This document shows positions 7,120-11,468 of a stretch of 11,468 bases of DNA, piece after piece. How positions within the stretch are numbered: the stretch's first letter is position 1; each line of letters starts with the position of its first letter. The position numbers were made by a program, and so were the translations under genes. Below the pieces are notes generated by a model. The model did not search any database. It was not told the origin of the DNA and was given only the letters and a program-made list of their open reading frames with translations. The stretch comes from Bacteroidota bacterium (GTDB lineage: Bacteria; Bacteroidota; Bacteroidia; Chitinophagales; Chitinophagaceae): NCBI GenBank assembly GCA_023386235.1, contig JAEWKC010000046.1, positions 1-11,468 of the forward strand, in the 5' to 3' direction.

Positions 7120-9336
7120 ATGAGAAGCCTGATTTTTACATTCTTATTTTGCATGGTATTCGCTGTAGGTTTGAATGCACAAAATGAATTTATTACTGAA
7201 TGGAAAGTAGAAGATCCATGGGGAAACGGTGATACTTCTATACAATTTCCCGGAATTGGCTCAAACTATACAATAGCCTGGGAACAAGTAGGAAACCCTT
7301 CTAATAGCGGCGTTATTACTAATGCTCAGAGCGGCCCGCAAATTCAATTGCATGCAGAAGGAAATTATCTGCTAAAAGTGAGTGCAGGCGCAGGTACTTT
7401 CACAAGTTTCGATGTACAACAATTTTATAATTCTATAGATAATTTATTATTTGTAAGACAATGGGGAAATACGCAATGGACAACCATGGAAGGAGCTTTT
7501 TGGGGGTGTAGCAACCTTGATGTAACTGCCTCAGATGTTCCGAATCTAAGTTTAGTAAAGAGTACGAAAAATATGTTTGAAGGTTGCGGTCTTTTAAAAG
7601 GGAATAGTTCGTTTAACAACTGGGATGTTTCTTCGGTAGAAGATATGTCAAATATGTTTTATGCTTGTAGAGAGTTTAATCAAAATATCAACAACTGGAA
7701 TACTTCCAATGTAACAAACTTTAGCTTCATGTTTAATTTTGCAGAAGCTTTTAATCAACCATTAAACAACTGGAACACTGCTAAAGTAACAGATATGAGC
7801 TATATGTTTTATGGTGCAAGTAATTTCAATCAAAATATTGATAGTTGGAATACTGCTAATGTGACTAATATGAAATCAATGTTTACTAGTGCGATAGCTT
7901 TTAATCAGCCGCTCAACAGTTGGGACATGAGTAAGGTAACAGATATTTCATCAATGTTTAATTTAGCAACTAGCTTTAATCAGCCTTTGAATAATTGGAA
8001 TACACAGAGTGTCACCAATATGAATAGTACGTTTTCATTAACTGAGGCTTTCAATCAAAATATCAATTCATGGAATACAAGTAATGTTACTTCTATGGCA
8101 GGTACTTTTTCTTCTACACCTAGTTTTGATCAACCTTTGAATAATTGGAATACAGCAAAAGTTACTAATATGCAAAGCATGTTCAGCCAAAGTATTTTTA
8201 ATCAGGATATTAGTAGTTGGAATACAGCAAGTGTAACCAATATGTCATATATGTTTATGGAAAATACCGTATTCAATCAATCGCTTAACAATTGGAATAC
8301 AAGTAATGTAATCAATATGTCTGGAATGTTTCGTGATGCTACTTCTTTTGATGGCGCCATTGGAAATTGGAATACTTCAAAAGTAAGGGATATGTCTCAT
8401 ATGTTTAATAATGCCACAGCATTTAATCAGGATATAAGCCAATGGTATAGAACAGCAGGAATATTGAGAGACATGTCTTTTATGTTTAACAATGCCACAG
8501 CATTTAATCAACCTATTGGAAACTGGAATACAATGACGGTATGGAATATGGCGAGAGTGCTGAACAATGCTACGTCTTTTAATCAGCCGCTAAAATGGAC
8601 TATAGAAAGTCTAAACTTTAATACTTCAATAGGTCTTTCCAACTCAGGATTGGATTGTGTGAACTATTCTAATACGCTCAAAAATTGGGCAAATATATTT
8701 CGTTATGAATTAATTTTAGATGCTGTCGGACTTAACTACAATGCAGAAGGACAGGCTGCTCGTAACACATTGATAAACGATAGACGTTGGGTAATAAATG
8801 GTGATGCATTTGATGTAAACTGTGGCACACTCCCGGTAAATATTCTTTCTTTTGAATTAGAAAAGCAAAAAGACGGTATACTTATAAAATGGACTACAGC
8901 GAACGAGATCAATAATAAAGGCTTTGTTGTAGAAAGAAGTAATGACAGTAAGCTTTTTGAAGAACTGCAATTTGTATCTGCAAAAACAGAGGCGGGTGAC
9001 TATTCGTTTAAAGATGTAAATCCTATTAATGGAAAAAACTATTACAGACTTAAACAGATTGATTTAGATGGTACAGTTTCTTTGCATGAAGTGAAGTTCA
9101 TTGATTTTAATTCTTCTGTGAGTGAATTAACATTGTATCCCAATCCTGTTACCAACGGTATACTGCATGTTCGTCATGAAAACAAAGCAGAGATAACTAT
9201 TGTAAACAGTATAGGACAAACAGTAAGAAGAGTAAGTACTTCAGGCAATTTTACAACTATCAATGTCTCTAACTTAGCTAAAGGAATTTATTTTATGAGA
9301 GTGAATGATCGTACTCTGAAGTTTATAATACAATAA
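7120..9336 (+). CDS. T9SS-exported surface protein with DUF285/BspA-like repeats
   Basis: This is a 738-residue secreted protein. Residues 1-20 are a signal peptide (cleavage about LNA-QN). Residues about 21-160 form a lead-in domain. From about 165 to 490 there are consecutive DUF285-type repeats (the 25-26 residue repeat of Listeria, Mycoplasma and BspA-like surface proteins) with the pattern FNQPLNNWNTS.VT.MS.MF..A. Residues about 571-660 (LPVNILSFEL, then WTTANEINNKGFVVERS, then YYRLKQIDLDG) are the immunoglobulin-like module that often precedes T9SS signals. Residues about 661-738, with LYPNP (672-676), SIGQTV and KGIYFMRV, are a type A sorting domain. The protein should cross the outer membrane by T9SS and be cell-attached or released. 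Adhesion is a common guess for such repeats but nothing here proves it. The gene is monocistronic by context, converging with a lipoprotein gene ten bases away. Confidence 0.93.
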   Translation: MRSLIFTFLFCMVFAVGLNAQNEFITEWKVEDPWGNGDTSIQFPGIGSNYTIAWEQVGNPSNSGVITNAQSGPQIQLHAEGNYLLKVSAGAGTFTSFDVQQFYNSIDNLLFVRQWGNTQWTTMEGAFWGCSNLDVTASDVPNLSLVKSTKNMFEGCGLLKGNSSFNNWDVSSVEDMSNMFYACREFNQNINNWNTSNVTNFSFMFNFAEAFNQPLNNWNTAKVTDMSYMFYGASNFNQNIDSWNTANVTNMKSMFTSAIAFNQPLNSWDMSKVTDISSMFNLATSFNQPLNNWNTQSVTNMNSTFSLTEAFNQNINSWNTSNVTSMAGTFSSTPSFDQPLNNWNTAKVTNMQSMFSQSIFNQDISSWNTASVTNMSYMFMENTVFNQSLNNWNTSNVINMSGMFRDATSFDGAIGNWNTSKVRDMSHMFNNATAFNQDISQWYRTAGILRDMSFMFNNATAFNQPIGNWNTMTVWNMARVLNNATSFNQPLKWTIESLNFNTSIGLSNSGLDCVNYSNTLKNWANIFRYELILDAVGLNYNAEGQAARNTLINDRRWVINGDAFDVNCGTLPVNILSFELEKQKDGILIKWTTANEINNKGFVVERSNDSKLFEELQFVSAKTEAGDYSFKDVNPINGKNYYRLKQIDLDGTVSLHEVKFIDFNSSVSELTLYPNPVTNGILHVRHENKAEITIVNSIGQTVRRVSTSGNFTTINVSNLAKGIYFMRVNDRTLKFIIQ
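7675..8601 (+). repeat. 75-bp coding repeats (25-residue DUF285 units)
   Basis: FN/FD unit starts fall at residues 186, 211, 236, 261, 286, 311, 336, 360, 385, 410, 435, 462 and 487, so the period is 25 residues except for one unit of 24 (336 to 360) and one of 27 (435 to 462). A partial unit precedes at 165. Conserved positions are F-N, the W, N-T, V and M-x-x-M-F. Nucleotide copies have diverged at synonymous sites (AAC/AAT, CAA/CAG), so recent slippage expansion is not obvious. Confidence 0.9.
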
Positions 9337-9346
9337 TGCAAAATAA

Positions 9347-10117
9347 TTATTTGTAAACATAAGTTCTTTTGATAGCTCTGTCGTCTTCAAATCTTCTGGA
9401 AAAGGTAATAGAACTTACAGGCAAATGCTTTTCGTTGTATTCATATTCTGTATCGTATGTAGTAGCCAAACTAGACATCTCTATGGCATATATATAACTT
9501 GAAGCTATGTTGTTTTTCTGAATCATATCTATCGGATAATTGCCCAAATCTTGAAAAGGATTTGGGTTAATATCATAGGTGCAAATAATTTCTGCTATAG
9601 GTTTATCAACACCTTGCAGATATTCTTTTCTGGAAGTAGTGTTTCCTTTTTTATCGTATTCAAATAATATATAACTACTCTCAACTTTACCGAAGAATTT
9701 TTTTGCCTTTACAATTTTATTGTCTTTGTACTCATACTCTAATGAAGGTTTCCACTCAGGACTGTTTATGTTTTCAGAATAGGCTTTTGTCAACAATCCG
9801 TTTTCATATACGTAATGGTCAATGATCCCTTGAGAGGTTTTTCTAAGAATAATTTGGTTGTGCGAATTGTATTGATAGGTTTCAGAAACAAAGTCTGTTT
9901 TATTTCCTGATTGATAATAAGTTCTTACTTCTGCTATCCGGTTTTTCTTATCATAAATGATCGTATTTCTTTTATTATTATCAACCCAGATATCTTTTAA
10001 AAGTGAGCTTGCATGCTGAATAGAGCCGTATTGCTGTTTAGAAATGAACCCCTGATTTTTGTTGCAAGAAAGTATGGCTAATATGCAAAAGCAAATCACA
10101 TAGGTTACCTTTTTCAT
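9347..10117 (-). CDS. Lipoprotein with YD/RHS-like repeats
   Basis: This 256-residue predicted lipoprotein has signal MKKVTYVICFCILAILSC with lipobox ILSC (Cys18). I chose the ATG at 10117 over the in-frame one at 10159 because the longer form puts 14 extra residues before a normal signal peptide. The mature chain is a series of short Tyr-rich strand pairs: IYDKKNRIAEV, YQYNSHNQII, YVYENGLLTKA, YEYKDNKIVKAK, FEYDKKGNTTSR and YEYNEKHLPVSS. These resemble the YD repeats of RHS-like or DUF4595-type Bacteroidota lipoproteins, which probably fold as a beta sheet on the cell surface or in the periplasm. No catalytic motif is visible and the function is unknown. It follows the dodecin gene on the same strand, but a terminator (10191-10222) separates them. 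Confidence 0.8.
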   Translation of the reverse strand: MKKVTYVICFCILAILSCNKNQGFISKQQYGSIQHASSLLKDIWVDNNKRNTIIYDKKNRIAEVRTYYQSGNKTDFVSETYQYNSHNQIILRKTSQGIIDHYVYENGLLTKAYSENINSPEWKPSLEYEYKDNKIVKAKKFFGKVESSYILFEYDKKGNTTSRKEYLQGVDKPIAEIICTYDINPNPFQDLGNYPIDMIQKNNIASSYIYAIEMSSLATTYDTEYEYNEKHLPVSSITFSRRFEDDRAIKRTYVYK

Positions 10118-10190
10118 ATAGGTGTATTTTAATTGATAAATACATTTTTTTATTGGCATAGTAAAGTTAGAATATTTTTTAATACGATAT

Positions 10191-10222
10191 AAAAAGCCGC
10201 AACAAAATATTTGCTGCGGCTT
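10191..10222 (-). terminator. Rho-independent terminator of the dodecin gene
   Basis: The inverted repeat AAGCCGCA (10194-10201) / TGCGGCTT (10215-10222) continues, after a one-base mismatch, into CAAA/TTTG with a three-base loop. On the - strand it is followed by a run of T (five from 10195 down to 10191). It begins 22 bases after the dodecin stop. A-runs on both outer sides of the + strand could also give weaker activity from the other direction. Confidence 0.85.
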
Positions 10223-10244
10223 AAAAAATTAAGTTCTTAAAATC

Positions 10245-10466
10245 TTATTTTTCTTCTTTTAGTTTGCTGTCTACCCTAAAAGAAACATTGCAGATAACTC
10301 CGTAAGAAACGATCTTGCCATCTTTTACGTGGCATTTCATATCTTTTACATATACTGAATCTACATTTTTAACTGTTTCTGTTACTTCTGCAACACAATT
10401 TTTTACGGCTTCGTCAAAACTGTTGGGAGACGATGCAATTACTTCTATTACTTTTACTATAGACAT
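10245..10466 (-). CDS. Dodecin-family protein
   Basis: This 73-residue protein matches dodecin length and fold order (strand, helix, two strands): IVKVIEVIASSPNSFDEAVKNCV, then TETVKNVDSVYVKDMKCHVKDGKIVSYGVICNVSF. Dodecins form hollow cytosolic dodecamers that, in archaea and many bacteria, store FMN, riboflavin or lumichrome by stacking it between a Trp and a Gln. Compared with Halobacterium dodecin (NVVWAEVV and TYQTEVQVAF as I recall them), the Trp position is Ser here (NVDSVYVK) and the Gln position is Gly (SYGVICNV). The overall family call is good, but flavin storage is doubtful. Two Cys (in KNCV and MKCH) and a third in VICNV are unusual for such a small protein. The gene appears monocistronic with its own terminator. 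Confidence 0.85.
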   Translation of the reverse strand: MSIVKVIEVIASSPNSFDEAVKNCVAEVTETVKNVDSVYVKDMKCHVKDGKIVSYGVICNVSFRVDSKLKEEK

Positions 10467-10585
10467 ATTGTTTGCCGTTTTTAAGTGTTAATAAATATAT
10501 TTCAATAAGTAGTCTCTAAGACCTTGCCAAAAACAACTAAGAAAATATTAAAGTAATCAATATGATGTTGTGCATAGCGTAGATC

Positions 10586-11354
10586 TTATTTCTTAAAGAT
10601 CCAATCGGTGTCTATTTTTTTTATAACCAAGCTGTAAGTAAAACCTTTGTTTTGCTGTGTATTCGTTTCGTACAAACAATATACATTGCCTTTGTTGTCT
10701 ACGGCCAGATCGCTGTATCCTGATGCACCCGGATTGATGATTGTTTTCTTTGACCAGGAATTACCATTATCCAATGATGCTTTGATCGTAAGATTTTCGC
10801 GAGGATTTTTTTCAATATTCTTACTATCAGGATTGGAGAAAAGTAAAATGCTTTTACCTTTTTTTGTAAGTGCTATAACTTGCCATACAAATGGGGTCAA
10901 ACAATTCTTCTTTGTAAACCGGGGCAGTCCAATTGCCAATGCCATCTTTGCTGTAGCTGAATGCACGTAGTAGATCAGACTGCATATTTCTTATACTTAA
11001 AAGAACAGTGCCATCTTTGAGTTGCACGGGCATACTCTCATTCGGGTCTTTGATATGAGCGGAATTATCAGCTACAATTTCTCCTCTTTGCCAGGTAGCG
11101 CCATGATCGTCACTATAGATGGTGGCTACGCAAGATGGATGGTGATTGCGGCGTGGCGTAAGCTTATCAGAGTCTGCGAGCCATACTGCCGAAAGTAATC
11201 TTCCGTTTTGTAATTGTATGCCATGTCCCGGACCCGGTGCTAAAACTTTCCAGTCGTATTCTTTTTTAAATTGGTCAAATACAGGTGTAATATCCACGGG
11301 AGCAGACCATGTGCGTCCGTCATCATCAGATGTGATATGATAAAGCTTACTGTA
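10586..11354 (-). pseudogene. Exo-alpha-sialidase (GH33-type, Asp-box) remnant: N-terminus lost, frameshifted
   Basis: Two - strand frames together encode the C-terminal two thirds of a sialidase, an enzyme that releases terminal sialic acid from glycans. From the N side: KLYHITSDDDGRTWSAP (first Asp box), APGPGHGIQLQNGRLL, TIYSDDHGATW (second), ESMPVQLKDGTVLLSIRN with the family's Glu and Arg, YSKDGIGNW (third) and FDPICMAS, where the frame breaks (stop at 10854-10856). The other frame continues with KKGKSILLFSNPDS, RENLTIKASLDNGNSW (Arg and fourth Asp box) and the GASGYSDL segment bearing the likely Tyr nucleophile, to TAA at 10586. The shift is explained by one surplus A in an A7 run (10859-10865). 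The signal peptide, the FRIP arginine motif and the acid/base Asp are missing, because the sequence beyond about 11354 is IS66 transposase on the other strand. Function is probably lost. Confidence 0.85.
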
Positions 11355-11468
11355 AAACACCCCGGCCGCAACCCGTTGCCTGAAACGCTTCGCCGGGAAG
11401 TGATAGAGCTGGCGCCCGCAGAAGATGTAAAACATTTACAATCCGTGGGTAAAGAAATAAGTGAGGTA
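11355..11468 (+). mobile_element. IS66-family transposase (TnpC) internal fragment, running off the window end
   Basis: The + strand frame from 11355 reads KHPGRNPLPETLRREVIEL, then PAEDVKHLQSVGKEISEV to the window end. This matches the segment of IS66 transposases just before and into their zinc-finger region (HPGRNPLP.hL.RE.I, then IGEE(V/I)(S/T)E). In intact TnpC roughly a hundred residues precede this point; here the frame runs directly into sialidase DNA. An in-frame ATG at 11337 (MIKLTV) lies in sialidase-derived sequence and would be a fortuitous start. The stretch 11360-11415 is visibly more GC-rich than the neighbouring genes, as expected for acquired DNA. No terminal inverted repeat or target duplication is visible at the junction, so this is not a simple insertion boundary. 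Confidence 0.8.

Noticed and set aside
9342..9353. AAATAATTATTT palindrome between the convergent stops as a bidirectional terminator
   Set aside because: It is pure A/T with no loop or GC stem and would not form a stable terminator hairpin.
10647..10970. A 107-codon + strand frame opposite the sialidase remnant
   Set aside because: It is the antisense shadow of conserved sialidase motifs, including the last Asp box.
11337..11468. An intact gene starting at ATG 11337
   Set aside because: The first codons derive from sialidase DNA on the other strand; the recognisable IS66 sequence begins mid-protein at 11355, so this is a truncated fragment.

Overview
The window looks like chromosomal DNA from a member of the Bacteroidota, most likely a Chitinophagaceae-like species. 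The grounds are low GC, a type IX secretion (T9SS) C-terminal sorting domain, Bacteroidota-style promoters (TTG, about 19 bases, TAnnTTTG), several Cys-lipoproteins and the absence of obvious Shine-Dalgarno sequences. The taxonomic call rests on these traits only; no database search was done.

Layout. (1) Positions 1-1365, + strand: the 3' part of a histidine-biosynthesis gene for bifunctional HisB, split by a frameshift in a run of ten A, followed 16 bases later by a small Dabb-family (stress-responsive A/B barrel) gene. (2) 1381-2643, - strand: rarA/mgsA, the AAA+ replication-associated recombination ATPase, convergent with the previous pair. (3) 2838-3713, +: an OmpA-family lipoprotein with a coiled coil, followed by a good intrinsic terminator. 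(4) 3823-4153: no protein gene, but a + strand hairpin and a second + strand terminator that no visible gene explains, so a possible small RNA. (5) 4173-6868, -: a GH92 mannosidase and, downstream, a small BamE/SmpA-like lipoprotein. (6) 7120-9336, +: a large secreted surface protein with DUF285/BspA-like 25-residue repeats and a T9SS sorting domain, divergent from the GH92 gene across a region holding two facing Bacteroidota-type promoters. (7) 9347-10466, -: a YD-repeat-like lipoprotein and a dodecin-family protein, with a terminator between them. (8) 10586-11468: a decayed GH33-type sialidase, frameshifted and missing its N-terminal part, joined directly to an internal fragment of an IS66-family transposase.

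How they fit together. The left third is housekeeping (histidine synthesis, replication repair, envelope anchoring). The right two thirds are accessory: exported glycosidases that could act on N-glycan mannose and sialic acid, plus a T9SS-exported repeat protein. No SusC/SusD pair is visible, so this is not a standard polysaccharide utilisation locus. I see no CRISPR array, tRNA, rRNA or recognisable defence system. The items most worth checking are the hisB A-run frameshift, the sialidase/IS66 junction, the orphan terminator region and the dodecin lacking its flavin-stacking residues.
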